Assembly (NCBI GenBank): GCA_903813345.2
Contig: CAIIXF020000001.1
Location: 40,581,366-40,641,365, forward strand
From: Owenia fusiformis
Taxonomy: Eukaryota > Annelida > Polychaeta > Sabellida > Oweniidae
DNA length: 60,000 bases
Reading direction: 5' to 3'
The notes under the pieces are model-generated. The model was not told the DNA's origin and did not search any database. It saw only the letters and a list, made by a program, of their open reading frames with translations. Positions 1-10,989 of the stretch are shown here, piece after piece; the stretch's first letter is position 1, and each line of letters begins with the position of its first letter. The translations under genes were made by a program, and so were the position numbers.

Positions 1-36
1 CAATACCCCGATGACCCATTGACCCATTTATGTAAA

Positions 37-85
37 TTGAACCTTTATAAGTGGAACATCTAAGTGGAACACTTTTCTATGTACG
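37..85. repeat. fragment of dispersed repeat with GTGGAACA motifs
   Basis: The stretch contains TTGAACCTTTATAAGTGGAA followed by a second AAGTGGAACA. The same motif arrangement (TTGAACCTCTATAAGGGGAA, then AAGTGGAACA) recurs near 59350-59390, on the outer flank of the foldback element at the other end of the window. It looks like the end of a dispersed non-autonomous element; its limits cannot be set here. Confidence 0.4.
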
Positions 86-129
86 ACATACTCTCGTACC
101 ATATTCTAGTTTCTGGAAACAATTGACCA

Positions 130-680
130 CTAAAACCTCAGTCACATTTGCTACGGCGATCCTACGGTCTATCATTTCTACGGCCAAGAGTTATTCTACG
201 GCTGCCGTTGAAATTATACGGTCAGATTTCTTAGCAGTCACATTTGCTACGGTAGCCGTACGTCGTAATTTGATTTTATGGGGACATAAAGACTTCAATT
301 GCCGTACGGCCTTTTAAATTATGACGCACGGTCACCGTAGGGGCGTAGTTCTCTTGATAAATGCAAAGGTAGACGCAAGGTGGCCGCAGGGGCCCCTACG
401 GCGATCCTATAATTGCCTCAATTACGGTTCACAAAGGTCCGTAAAGCCCTAAGTTAACCGCAAGTCGACCGTGCGCCTGACGTACGGCCACCAGGGAACC
501 CCTTGTACGGTTTGGCTACGGCTTGTCAATTTCTCCGGTGACCGTGGGCATGAGAAAAGTTATAACTGCTAGTCATAATTTCCGTAGCACGGAATAGATT
601 TTCTCCGGTTGCTGCATAAATTCTCTGATTTCAGGGAACTACGGTAGATGTACGGTCGCCGAAGAACAAATGTGACTTAG
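130..680 (+). repeat. CTACGG-rich dispersed repeat, copy 1
   Basis: The hexamer CTACGG or its complement CCGTAG, with variants, recurs many times, in blocks such as CATTTGCTACGG, ATTTCTACGGCC and TTGCCGTACGGCC. The order of blocks is matched by a second copy at about 10990-11365 in the same orientation, with many substitutions, so this is an old dispersed family. It is much richer in CpG than its surroundings. The ORF in its first part (51-317) has no recognisable protein features. Confidence 0.6.
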
Positions 681-1295
681 GTTTAAAGATCCCCCAATCA
701 CAGTGCCAACAGAATCAAAGAGAATAGCAATTTGTCAATGGTTCCGTCCGTCTATTGTTCCGTCTGTCTCTGATAATTAACAATGTTCATACGGTTGTTG
801 ATATATTTTAATAAATCATGTTGATGGTTTCTCCTTGTCGGATTACCTAATGGGTCCAGAGTGACATTCGAACAATACAAATCTTAAAATAGATCACTTT
901 ATTCTAAAATATTGTGTAGGCATTAGCTGTATCCATGGCATACCATTATGAAACATAATTTTTTTTAAAATCATCATTGTTTCACGATCGGTTTTGAAAA
1001 TACATTTTGTCAAAATCGTGTACAAAACCCGATAGAGTCATGGGGGTGAGTTTTTAAAGCTGACTTTGTTTAGTGTCGATAAATTATTCTGCACTAATGA
1101 ACTATATTATGATGGGCATCTCAACCCAATTTGTATGTCACATTGGAGCAGATTCAAGGTAGATTTGAATATATAACTGGGATGTTCCAATAGAAGTTCA
1201 TCTGGTACTACGTGATGGGCCCCTTGTGTTGCAGAGTTGGCAGCCATAACAAAAAATCGTTGATGAAACAATACGTGTAAAATGATTTGCTTAAA
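681..1295. other. non-coding, 3' side of the minus-strand membrane-protein gene
   Basis: No coding potential seen on either strand. It probably contains the 3' UTR of the gene at 1296-2123. Confidence 0.4.
898..903 (-). promoter_or_regulatory. candidate polyadenylation signal AATAAA
   Basis: TTTATT on the plus strand reads AATAAA on the minus strand, about 390 nt past the stop of the gene at 1296-2123. Such a hexamer is expected by chance in AT-rich DNA, so this is only a candidate. Confidence 0.3.
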
Positions 1296-2123
1296 TTAAA
1301 CAATAAATGTATTCGATCCAAAATTCACTGCATTATTGAATGAATTACTCCTTTGTAACGATTGAGCTTGAGCTCTCTCACTAGTATTAACATTAACGTT
1401 ATCAGATGTATCATTAATGGTCGTACCGTTACTACAGTTATTTGTGCTTGTATCTAGATCACTGAGAGTAGAATTGGTACCATTACTGACCAAACCACTA
1501 AAAATCTCCTTCTTGAAATCCTCGGTTGCATACGAGAGGTCGTATGTTCCCAATGACGAATCCAGCGAAGGGAGTCTAGTGAAAGCATTTCTGGATTTTG
1601 AATCCGCGCCAACATTCGAAGAATCTGGGGCAGATTGACTCGATCGTGAGCTCGTGGAGTCTACTAGTAAGGAGACTTCTTCCTCGATACGTGGTATGTT
1701 ATTGGTGTTTACTTCACTGTTTTGCCTATGGAGTACTTTCTTCACGGCTTGTTTGGCTATTTGTCTTTTCAACTGATCCTGTACGCTGTTTATATGGACC
1801 CACTGTCTTATATCTTTCTCTGCAGTGTGCTCTTCCTTTCGTTTCGTAATAAGTGATCCTATAATGAAAGCCATTGATAGACCATACACCAATATAACAA
1901 CGATGATATATGTGGCTGCAGATGTAGGACCATAGTCTGTTAACAGTGTCGAGTTTGGACTTGTGACATTTGAGGCTTCAAACGTCTGAACGTTTGCCTT
2001 ATGAGATTCAAGAATCCTCCATAATGGAGATTTTGGTCCAATTAAGTGTTTCAAATCATCAATATCTTCAATCCTATAATAACGATGATTTTGATAACCA
2101 ACTGTGTTGTTGATAGATTCCAT
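1296..2123 (-). CDS. single-pass membrane protein with KCNE (MinK)-like topology
   Basis: The frame is open to 2186, but that upstream position is GTG. The first ATG is at 2123-2121, with A at -3 and G at +4, giving 275 residues. It lies 9 nt after a possible splice acceptor (TACTTACAG), so 5' UTR exons may lie further up. The N-terminal 71 residues are polar, have no signal peptide and carry three N-glycosylation sequons (N5, N52, N57). Residues 72-92 form one membrane helix (YIIVVILVYG...), followed at once by a basic KRK and an acidic/amphipathic stretch. The remaining 180 residues are Ser/Thr/Asn-rich and probably disordered. A glycosylated outer N-terminus, one helix beginning Y-[IL]-x-V and a basic juxtamembrane segment are the plan of KCNE potassium-channel beta subunits. 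The tail is much longer than in vertebrate KCNEs (total about 100-220 residues). Coding status is fairly sure; the KCNE assignment is tentative. Confidence 0.55.
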   Translation of the reverse strand: MESINNTVGYQNHRYYRIEDIDDLKHLIGPKSPLWRILESHKANVQTFEASNVTSPNSTLLTDYGPTSAATYIIVVILVYGLSMAFIIGSLITKRKEEHTAEKDIRQWVHINSVQDQLKRQIAKQAVKKVLHRQNSEVNTNNIPRIEEEVSLLVDSTSSRSSQSAPDSSNVGADSKSRNAFTRLPSLDSSLGTYDLSYATEDFKKEIFSGLVSNGTNSTLSDLDTSTNNCSNGTTINDTSDNVNVNTSERAQAQSLQRSNSFNNAVNFGSNTFIV

Positions 2124-3891
2124 CGTGTCCCTCTGTAAGTACGGTTTGGTTTTTGACGAATCGAAGAGATGTGGTATTCCTGTCACATAAAAAACAACAG
2201 TACTGTCAGACTCGTTATTTGTTTATGTGTATCTTCTAATTGTTATTTACTGCTCCTATTGTCTCAGATCTATACCGAAGTGACACGTATAGCCGCAAGT
2301 TATGGATATGTCCAAGGACCTTTACTTCAGACATCCGAGCTATATCGTCGTTAAATATCAGTCTGCAGTGACATGTCTGACGCGCTTCCTGTACAAATAC
2401 AAATTTTAGAATTATACAACAGAAATTCTTGATTGAACTCTCACAACAATTCATATTTAGCATAAATGTTTAAAGACATAATATTGATTTTGAAAGACGA
2501 AATTTTCGTCCTAACAAAAGTGTCAACAACAGTCACCATAGCAATGCAACGCGAATTTAAGTACAAATGTGGTTCCATCTGAAGCAACTCGTCGCATATA
2601 CATGTTAGAATTTTGAAGTAGAGTTAAGCGAAGCCCCACTGAACCAAATATTGAGATTAGAAATTGTATTGAAAAAAAACACGAACAAGTACAAGTTTCA
2701 TAAATTGTTACAACCTTTGAAAGAGTACTATTTACAAATTGAATTATTTTCAAACCTCTTCAAACAAATTGTTCAAACAATCACATCTAAAATCCAAACA
2801 ATCTTATTTGCATGAACAAGATCAACAACACTCTGAAACATCAGGAAGTCATGATACAAACACTATTCGTAATATTCTAAAATTCTACGTTTACCTTTGG
2901 AAATATACTAAAATTCTAGGTTTACCTGCCCTCAACTCACCTGCTAATTGGTTCCATGGCTCAGAAACACAAAACTAAACTGTTTTCCACAACTAGTATG
3001 ATATATTTTCTAAAAATAGGTTAACGTTTTCATCGTGCCATTTCCAGAAATATTTTAAACAGCTGACGTTGATGAGCCTCTTCTCTACCCAATATATACT
3101 GAACCTGTCAAACCAATTATATCAATGTGGTAAACGTTATGAAGGTAAAATGTATCAAAACCTAAGCATGATTTTCAATTACCGTCCATTTAAATAAGAT
3201 ACAAGACATTATATTTTAATATTTCCAAATCTGTCATCATTGATATTCATCTGGATATTGTGAATACATCCTTTCTTGGTAGAAAATGTTTTCCTCAACA
3301 AGCCTGTATCTGTTGAATTCAATTCCCCATATGTCAGGCAGATGTCGCTATGATATACTGCCAATTCCCAGTCTACTACCCCGCGCGCAGAGTCCAGTTA
3401 TAAACTGAAGACGAAGCTCTTTTTAAGAAGTGAAGTCGAACGAATGCAAAGGGTACAGTCTACAGATAGGGATAAGGAATTACCATCACAGTAAGGAAAT
3501 AGTCGGAGATTGTTCCCGGAATGGGATGCGAATGCGATGGGTGTGATCGTACCCCCCCCCCCCCCCCACCAAGAAAAAAAGCAATTTGTTGAAAAACACA
3601 TATGATAGTTTGAAATGCTTAAAATGCACCGTATACACAATGTACAATGTAAATTTAAAAAATCCCCGTACCCCCCCCCCTTTTGTCTCGCTTCGCTCGC
3701 AGTGATGCATATCCAACAGTCTCATACCCCTTGATATTTGCTGGCTATGCCCCTATTTTTCAAAATGTTATTCTAATTACAATATTTCAATTAATATATG
3801 ATTTCTCTTAATTAGAAAAGACACAAATAGAAAATCCCCGATTGGCAATTCAAATCAATGCAAAGTATACGGATACCATCACTTCACCTAC
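2124..3891. other. non-coding stretch with two poly-C tracts
   Basis: No gene recognised. It probably includes the 5' region of the KCNE-like gene. Two C tracts stand out, about 16 C at 3552-3567 and 10 C at 3671-3680. Similar C-rich sequences end other elements in this window, so these may be remnants of one. Confidence 0.4.
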
Positions 3892-5270
3892 TAGTCCATG
3901 GTATGACTTCCGAATATGAAGGATCCGTAGCACACTATAGCGCAGCAATATTTGAAGCAATACTTATGGAGGTGCATATGTCTTGATTCTTTTAAAATAC
4001 CATTTGCTGAAAAAACTTCCGGCTTTCGGGTCGAAAAATGTCTTTCATCAGAAGGGGTCAAAAAACATAAATATTTCGATTCGAACTTTTATACATTTTA
4101 TAAGACTCTGACCGTGATTCTAAGCATACGAACAAAAATAGATTATTGTAATGTAAAAATATACTTTAATTTTACTGTGGATGTCGGTGTTTAATTAGTG
4201 TAATTACGCAAGTGTGTTTTTCAGATTTTGTCTGATTTTTCAAATATGAGCCAAGCAGATTAAACAAAAATTGTGTGGAATATTTAGATAATTTATGATT
4301 TGGAATATATTAGTTTTCTTACCATTTAAAACATTTCATAATCAGATGTTTTCCATATAATCGCAAGGGGTCAAACAACAAATTATTGTTCATGTTTTAT
4401 AGAACATAATACAATAACAAATAGGTAAGATTTATATCAAATTAAATGTTCCAGAGGTATTGAAATGTTCATATATTCCAAGGGCATGTCTAATAATCAA
4501 TTATAGTCATATGCAATCGAACGCCTTACAATTCTTCCTCGACGTTCCTTGTGGATATCATCAAGTTTTCTGATGGTTGTTTCTTCTTTGACCTTACCGC
4601 TGGATATAAGCAGATTTTAGGAAGATAATGATAACCATTTTTCTCAATCATTCAGGAGTTCGACCAAGTCTTGGTGTTTTTTATAAGCAACTGAGCTATA
4701 TCTAAATACGAGAAAAATAATTTCCAGCTATAGTCCCAATTAGTCAAGGAAGAGCAATATGCTCTCCTTTATTTTTTATGTTCACCGCTGAATAAGAGTC
4801 CATATCTCAAAACGTATTGAGACCTATTTTGTGAAAAACTTACATAATTTAAGCATTTGTAATTCTAATATAAAAGTGATTCATTTGTAGCATTAATCTT
4901 ATTAATACCTGAGATACAATACAAAACGTCGATGCACTGATTACAAAATGTTTTGGTATTGATAAGAAAAATAACCTCAAACGTATAGCGTAGAAACCTT
5001 GATCATATATTTAAAATAGTTTTGTATTATTTTCTGTTGCATTGTGTTCTCCAAATTGTGAAAAATTGGGATTTTATTTTTTGGTAATTTTTTGACCTCT
5101 GTTAATGGCAGGCATAATTCACCCTAAAAGCCGGAAGTATATTAAACGGTTATAATAAAAATTATTAGGGAACATATGTAGGTATGTTAATGTTAGGTCA
5201 AATATCGCTGCACTATAGTGTGCTACCATCTCCTTTATTAAACGTCCTAGAGATTTCATACCATGGACTA
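3892..5270. mobile_element. non-autonomous DNA element with inverted ends (about 1.38 kb)
   Basis: The left end begins TAGTCCATGGTATGA and continues to TAGCACACTATAGCGCAGC and ATATTTG. The right end (about 5206-5270) carries the reverse complements of the same blocks in mirrored order: CAAATATCG, then CTGCACTATAGTGTGCTA, then TCATACCATGGACTA. The inverted ends are about 60-65 bp and imperfect, with a divergent middle. TAC flanks both ends and could be a 3-bp target duplication, which is weak evidence. The interior is AT-rich and has no transposase. Confidence 0.6.
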
Positions 5271-7142
5271 TACCGTAGATAGCATATAAAGAACAAAATG
5301 TCTCAATATAAAATCCTAAACCTAAAAGACACGTTTGCTGTGGTTTTATTAAATATGAAGTTGAATGTTTTATTCAGGTTAGATATGGTTCATCCCAAAA
5401 CATGTCTTATTATTATCAATTTACATACAAAAGGTAAATGAAACTTACATTTTAAAGCAGTCAGTTAAAACCTGACTTCGTCAGTGAAATTGTTGATGTT
5501 CCGTTTACAACAAGATTATCAGTCACATTTCTAACAAATATACGTTCCTAATAGGGGCTCAAACTGATCCTATTCTCGTGTGTATATGTAACTCAGTTGG
5601 TCAATGCTTGTTAGAATTGGATTAATTTATTTACAGGTTAAGCAGGAATAACAGGTTTAGCAAAATCTAAATGAAAAATGTGACAGTAACAAGAAGAATG
5701 GCGTTTTGAGACCCCAATTTCGTATCAACGTCGGACAAAAATCAAAATTGAACAATGCAAATGACATTTCCACCTCCTCTAGCTAGTAGTTATATTTTAA
5801 AAGATGGCATGGGTTTACTAGCACAATGAATTGATACTTTTGATTTAAGACCAAGCATTTTAGGGTTTGATAAATCAAAACTGGACAATGATTTTATGGA
5901 AAAATAGACTTATCGAGGTTACATTATAGTCATACATTTCAAATTTTGAGTCGGCGAACTTAAACAACAACATTTTATTGAGTTGCAACTAGTTTCAAAG
6001 CGTTCGGGTAAAGTCTTTGGAGGGGAACGAACGGAACCTGGATGACTGATCTGCTTAAAGGCACTACAAAAGAAGACTACCGTTAAGTCTGACTAATGAC
6101 TTCGGTCTCTATGACTATACAATTTTCACCCTAAGACGAATATCGAACCATTAAAGCTAGTAATAATGATTCTTTTCCACTCAGGACCCAGCGTAATTCA
6201 AGTGATGCGTGTAGGACAAGTTAAGGTGACTCGACAGTTTCTATTATATACAAAGGCGTAAACAGGATCTGAGTTCTCGGCATACGTTGGGGCAAGTTTT
6301 AATTTGTGAAGCAAAAACATAAGCGAGACAAAAAAGCTGAAGTGCATATAATAATTCCATTCGACTTTAATTACACTGAACCAGGTAGAAATAAACAATT
6401 TACTATTCGCTAATTTACTAATGAAACGAAACGGAACTAGTTTACCATTTATATTTTTCATGAACAATGCTACTCGTTGTTTTCTGCAAAGATAAATTCA
6501 TAACCATATTAAATTCCATATTTACATTATTACCCCATAGCGAGACTAGATTAATTGAATTCTCAGTGAAGAACGTAGAACTAAAGAATACGTGGATACT
6601 TGATAGTCTGTAATAAATTGACGAGGCTGATCAATACAGACTCAAATATGTAATCAAATATGTTCTAAGTAAACCAAATATAAAATCACTGGAAGACACA
6701 CGCACCGTCGTACAAGCTGATGTGTCCAACACTTACGTTAGGCTGCTGATGAAAATAACTCGGGTAGTGAAGCTATCCATGATACAAATACCCATCGTAG
6801 AATTTAAACGGAGAATAATAAATATGTGATTTAATGCGTTGCCACATACCTCGAAGGAACATCAACAACGTGAACGCTCTGATATAAAATTAAAGGATGT
6901 CGATTGTCGACAGTCGCTCGGATAGAACAAAAGTGTAGGTCAACACAGATTATGCAGATCGTTGACATTGACATCATAAGTAATAACCGATTTAAAAGTA
7001 ACAATTAAGGAATGTTATTACAGCGGCAGCTGGCCTCACTTCTGTGACCAAATAGGAAAAAGCTGTTAATGGTCGGAGTATTTGTTTGATGATGGGCAGG
7101 CTTATTACACAAACGCTGAACTGATATCACGATATTGTGGAA
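5271..7142. other. non-coding region upstream of the GPCR
   Basis: No convincing ORF, RNA gene or repeat was recognised. It should contain the promoter and 5' UTR of the GPCR at 7143. A short out-of-frame upstream ORF starts at 7082 (ATG) and overlaps the GPCR start. Confidence 0.4.
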
Positions 7143-8507
7143 ATGAAAATGCAGACAACAATGAAATCGAATTGTTGTTTAGACATACCACCGTTGAACA
7201 TTTCGGAAATCGGTTTTCAATTTACAGCAATTATAATATTGGATGTTCTCTGCATCGTCGGTAATATTCTACTGATTTTAACAATTTCTAAATCTCATCA
7301 ACTGCACACAATTAGCAATGGCCTTATCCTTAATCTAGGGATTGCTGATCTGTTAGTAGCTGTTCTAGTGGTTCCATTCTGGGCCGTGACAACTTTGGCT
7401 CAAGTGGCGACTGTACCCAATGAGTTATGCGTAATGGTTGGATTCTTTACGGTTACGCTATTTCTGGAATCCATGACAACGCTAGGAGGAATTGCATTTG
7501 ATAGGTATTGTAGTATATGCCGCCCATTGCGGTACCCTATCATTGTGACTAACACAAGAGCCATTGTGTTTGTCGTCTACTCTTGGGCCCAAAGTGCAAT
7601 ATTAGCAGCCGCTCCGTTTTTTGGATTTGGTGAATATAGATTCAAACCGTCAACGTTGTCCATCTGCACGATGGACTTTCTCCACGACACATACTACTCA
7701 GTTTTGTTATTTTGTGTGGCAGTTTTACCTTCATGTTTGACGATTATAATATGTTATTCGATTATTTTTAAAGTCGTGCGAGATCAAGTTCGAAAAGTGA
7801 AGGAATTAGACCACAGTAGATGTTCCGCTGATGTGGGACCGGGCTTATCGGGTCCAGGGGTAACATCCGGAGTAAGTAACGGTAGCAACCGAATGGATAA
7901 TTTTTCAGAAACTACTGGATTGGATAGAAACAACCCAATCTGTATATTTGCTATGACCGTTGGTAAGATTCGACTAAAACCTACAAAAATTGAAAAAGGA
8001 ATTAGACCAGATGAAAGCAGTAACAAGAAAAGCACCTACGATGCCATTGACTTCCGTTTCATCAATATTGATAATGATATAGGTACGATGCCTCGGATTC
8101 CTGTTGGGCAATCTGTCTTAGCTCGAGCGGCGGTTAGGTTCAAATCATCAATCAAACAATCGCGAGGTCTTAGAACTATTGGCTTAATCATAGGCTGTTT
8201 TTTAATATGTTGGACTCCTTATTGCATTCTTATAATTCGCTCAATAATTACAGGGACGGCTCCCGACTATGACGTTGAATTTATCATTACGTTTCTGGCT
8301 TTCGCTAATTGCTTTGCGAACCCTATCATTTGCTTGGTTGTTAATAGAGAATTCAAAAAAGCGATGAAGAAGATATTAATGCCAGAGAGGCCGAGGATGC
8401 TGCACCTGAGGGAGATAATGAACCTGTTCAACACGATAACAGCGGTAATTGCTCCACAGATACTTGAAGATGCAACCCCAGACCCCGCCTCGGACACGCA
8501 AAATTGA
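7143..8507 (+). CDS. intronless class A (rhodopsin-like) G protein-coupled receptor, orphan
   Basis: The frame opens after a stop at 7122, and the codon at 7137 is GTG, so the first ATG is 7143, giving 454 residues. Seven helices lie at about residues 25-50, 57-82, 94-118, 138-161, 184-210, 342-366 and 376-400. Family landmarks: G40-N41 (TM1), D69 (TM2), C96 and C175 (disulfide to loop 2), D120-R121-Y122, W148 (TM4), P196/Y205 (TM5), CWTP at 356-359 (TM6). N19 is an N-glycosylation sequon. The TM7 motif NPxxY is NPIIC (393-397), with Cys in place of Tyr. Position 3.32 is Thr rather than the Asp of aminergic receptors, and the TM7 site of the opsin retinal Lys is Phe, so neither class fits. 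Intracellular loop 3 is long, about 130 residues. The ligand is unknown; a receptor near the GPR161/orphan group is one possibility. The single exon suggests a retrogene origin. Confidence 0.9.
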   Translation: MKMQTTMKSNCCLDIPPLNISEIGFQFTAIIILDVLCIVGNILLILTISKSHQLHTISNGLILNLGIADLLVAVLVVPFWAVTTLAQVATVPNELCVMVGFFTVTLFLESMTTLGGIAFDRYCSICRPLRYPIIVTNTRAIVFVVYSWAQSAILAAAPFFGFGEYRFKPSTLSICTMDFLHDTYYSVLLFCVAVLPSCLTIIICYSIIFKVVRDQVRKVKELDHSRCSADVGPGLSGPGVTSGVSNGSNRMDNFSETTGLDRNNPICIFAMTVGKIRLKPTKIEKGIRPDESSNKKSTYDAIDFRFINIDNDIGTMPRIPVGQSVLARAAVRFKSSIKQSRGLRTIGLIIGCFLICWTPYCILIIRSIITGTAPDYDVEFIITFLAFANCFANPIICLVVNREFKKAMKKILMPERPRMLHLREIMNLFNTITAVIAPQILEDATPDPASDTQN

Positions 8508-8558
8508 AATGAATTAAATGAACAAGCACATCGAAACAATAGGTGTTGTACAATGTAA

Positions 8559-8564
8559 AATAAA
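8559..8564 (+). promoter_or_regulatory. polyadenylation signal AATAAA of the GPCR
   Basis: AATAAA lies 52 nt after the GPCR stop codon. This would give a very short 3' UTR, which is plausible for an intronless GPCR gene. Confidence 0.6.
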
Positions 8565-8938
8565 GACGCCAATATAATTCTTCTGAGAGAATCATAAATA
8601 TTTCAAGTAAGGATTATCTCTGGATTGGTCATTAAGTTGGTTTTATATTTCCATAATTAAATACTCATTAAGCAAGAGTACCTCATTCGGTCTACCATGG
8701 GAAGCTACCATGAATTTATGAAATAAATATTGCATAAATTCACTGTGTAAATCGTTCACTTTTGGGAAATAATCCATATACCGGAGATTAAATGGAAATG
8801 ATTTTTAAATGCATTCGCGGAACACAAAACTTGAAGAAACTTGAGTTATTTGGAATTAGACCAGATCGTTCAAAAAGTAGACTTTAAAGACCTGTTTCTC
8901 ATATTGTAGCATATATTGATCAATAACAATGCCTTAAG

Positions 8939-9350
8939 GTCAGGGTGCATGATGGGAAATTTTCTGCATTCCTCAATTGAGTCACATGTTATTTTTCAAA
9001 CAAGAATCACTCCTTCCCCACATTGTCTATATCTTCCAGTTTTGCACAAAGAGTGCACTTATGTGCCTAGAAAAGAATTGTGAGAAGAATGTTTTGATAA
9101 AGTGTATAAGAAATAAGAAAATTCCGTGAAAAAAATCAGAAAATTTTCAGAATTTTTTTTCACTGTATTTTCTCATTTTTTATACATTTTACAAAGCAAA
9201 CCTTCTCACAAGGCTTTTCTAGGCACATAAGTGCACTCTTTGTGCAAACTTGAAAGATGTAGACAATGTGGGGAAGGAGTGATTCTTGTTTGAAAAATAA
9301 CATGTGACTCAATTGAGGAATGCAGAAAATTTCCCATCATGCACCCTGTC
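8939..9350. mobile_element. 412-bp foldback MITE with arms of about 200 bp
   Basis: The sequence from GTCAGGGTGCATGATGGG is repeated as its reverse complement at the right end, and pairing continues with few mismatches for about 200 bp on each side of a centre near 9145. CTTAAG occurs directly outside both ends (8933-8938 and 9351-9356), as a 6-bp duplication or as one containing a TTAA or TAA target. The outer 90 bp of the arms are almost perfect and the inner part is more diverged. It has no ORF and must be mobilised in trans. TTAA suggests piggyBac-type and TAA Harbinger-type mobilisation; this cannot be decided here. Confidence 0.8.
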
Positions 9351-9356
9351 CTTAAG

Positions 9357-9828
9357 TTTGAGCTGTCGACAACCGACATGCTTCAAATGATTTTTATGAT
9401 GACTGGACGTGAATAATCCCCGGGTTATATAAAACATTTTGAACATCCTTTAAGGTAAAAAACATGTCAACTTCATCTTTTCAAACTATATTGGAATACA
9501 TTTGAAAACAAACATTTTAAAACATTCAACTATTTTGGAATACATTTAAAAATGGAAACAAACAATTGAAAACAAAACCATTTTATCTTTTTTGATGATG
9601 ACAAGTTGAGGCAATGGTATATTATTTGTATACCCTTACACAATACCCATCTTCGTACTACAAAAACCATCTCTGTTCGGACAACTTATAAATCATATTC
9701 CCCTTCAGTACTACTCGTCTCGACCCTTTGACAACACTAGTCTCGAGCAGTGTATTCACTGTGGTATTATCAACCTGGAATTGTCAATACCTGTTTTGAT
9801 ACTATATTTTGAGAAGTTCGTTAAAACT
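9357..9828. other. non-coding AT-rich spacer
   Basis: Nothing recognised apart from short internal near-repeats such as AACATTTTAAAACATTCAAC and CAAACAATTGAAAAC around 9480-9590. Confidence 0.35.
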
Positions 9829-10740
9829 CAACAAAATACAATTGTAGACATCTCTTGAGGTCAACTGGCAAAATTGTATACCGATACTGTAAACCTTGAA
9901 AGTACTGTTGACAGTCTCGGTCAACTGTACTCTCAAGGTTTACTGTCGAGGTATACACTTTTGCCAGTTGACGGAATAGAGAGGTTAACAATTGTTTTGT
10001 TAGTCCGAACATGGGGTTTCAAATAATTGTCCGAAGAATATAATAATTGGAAGGATACATGTATATTATCGAATATCACGTGAACATATTTGATAAGTGT
10101 AGGTATCATATTTTAGCCAAAAATCCCCAAACCGTCGAATATTTGTAATTTTTTCACAACTTATTTTTTTCAATTTTTTTCTAAATTAAAAAAATGTCAA
10201 CATTTGAAAAACCCTTTTTTCAAAAGTAGCGGTCAACTGTACATAGTAGCGGTCAACAGTATACAATTGTTGACCTCTCCAGAGGTCAACCGGCAAAATT
10301 GTATACCGAGACAGTGGAAGCTAAACTCTCTGTTTTCGGCACACAACTACGTACTCACCAGTAAATTAATGTTAATTTTGCGTTTCTATTTGTATTGTTG
10401 CTATACTCGTCGTGTAGAAAAGTCAAAATATCACTTTCATCAATGTGTACAAAATGTCCGACTACCATGTTTTTTCTGTAAACATTGTGACGTCATATTT
10501 CCCATAATTCACAAGTGTAGTACAGTAACATACGCGGTCAATAATATGATATCCCATGATGCACAAGTGAGGTACAGGCAAAAATGTTGACCGCTAATTG
10601 ACCAATCAGATGCGAGTATTTACACTGAGGTACTAACAATACATACATATTGTTGACCGCTCATCAACTAATCAGAATTGAGTATTTCAATTGCGTACAT
10701 TACAACATTGACATTACTGTTGACCACTACATTTATCGTG
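9829..10740. repeat. palindromic repeat cluster with GGTCAAC/GTTGACC motifs
   Basis: An inverted repeat has arms at about 9829-9905 and 9926-9999, both carrying ACAATTG, GTCAACTGGCAAAA and GTATACC. Part of the left arm recurs as a direct repeat at 10258-10315 (ATACAATTGTTGACCTCTCC, then AGGTCAACCGGCAAAA). Further GTTGACCGCT copies followed by CAACTAATCAGA or GACCAATCAGA lie at 10580-10680, and GTTGACCACT lies near 10728. This looks like nested, decayed copies of one palindromic element. Confidence 0.55.
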
Positions 10741-10989
10741 TTAAAGAGATCATGTTATAGTTGTTGGAATCTTAGCTATAAGAGATTCTACTGATGTCAT
10801 CTAAGCATTGTTTGAGATTGCCAAGCAGATGTTTTCTAATTTGAAAAACTAGTGATCGTGTTCATTTCAAAACAATTGATAAGAAAGATAAAAGATGAAA
10901 CAAATGTCAATAATACCATTATCATAATTGATACGGACCTATTTAGGTGAGCATACATTCCAAATCTTTGGATTAACAAAATATTTGTT
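10741..10989. other. non-coding spacer
   Basis: Nothing recognised. Confidence 0.3.

Noticed and set aside
2124-2186. N-terminal extension of the KCNE-like protein from a GTG at 2186
   Set aside because: No ATG in this extension, and a possible splice acceptor lies just before the ATG at 2123.
7137-7142. GTG as start of the GPCR
   Set aside because: Nuclear genes of animals normally start at ATG, and an in-frame ATG follows two codons later.
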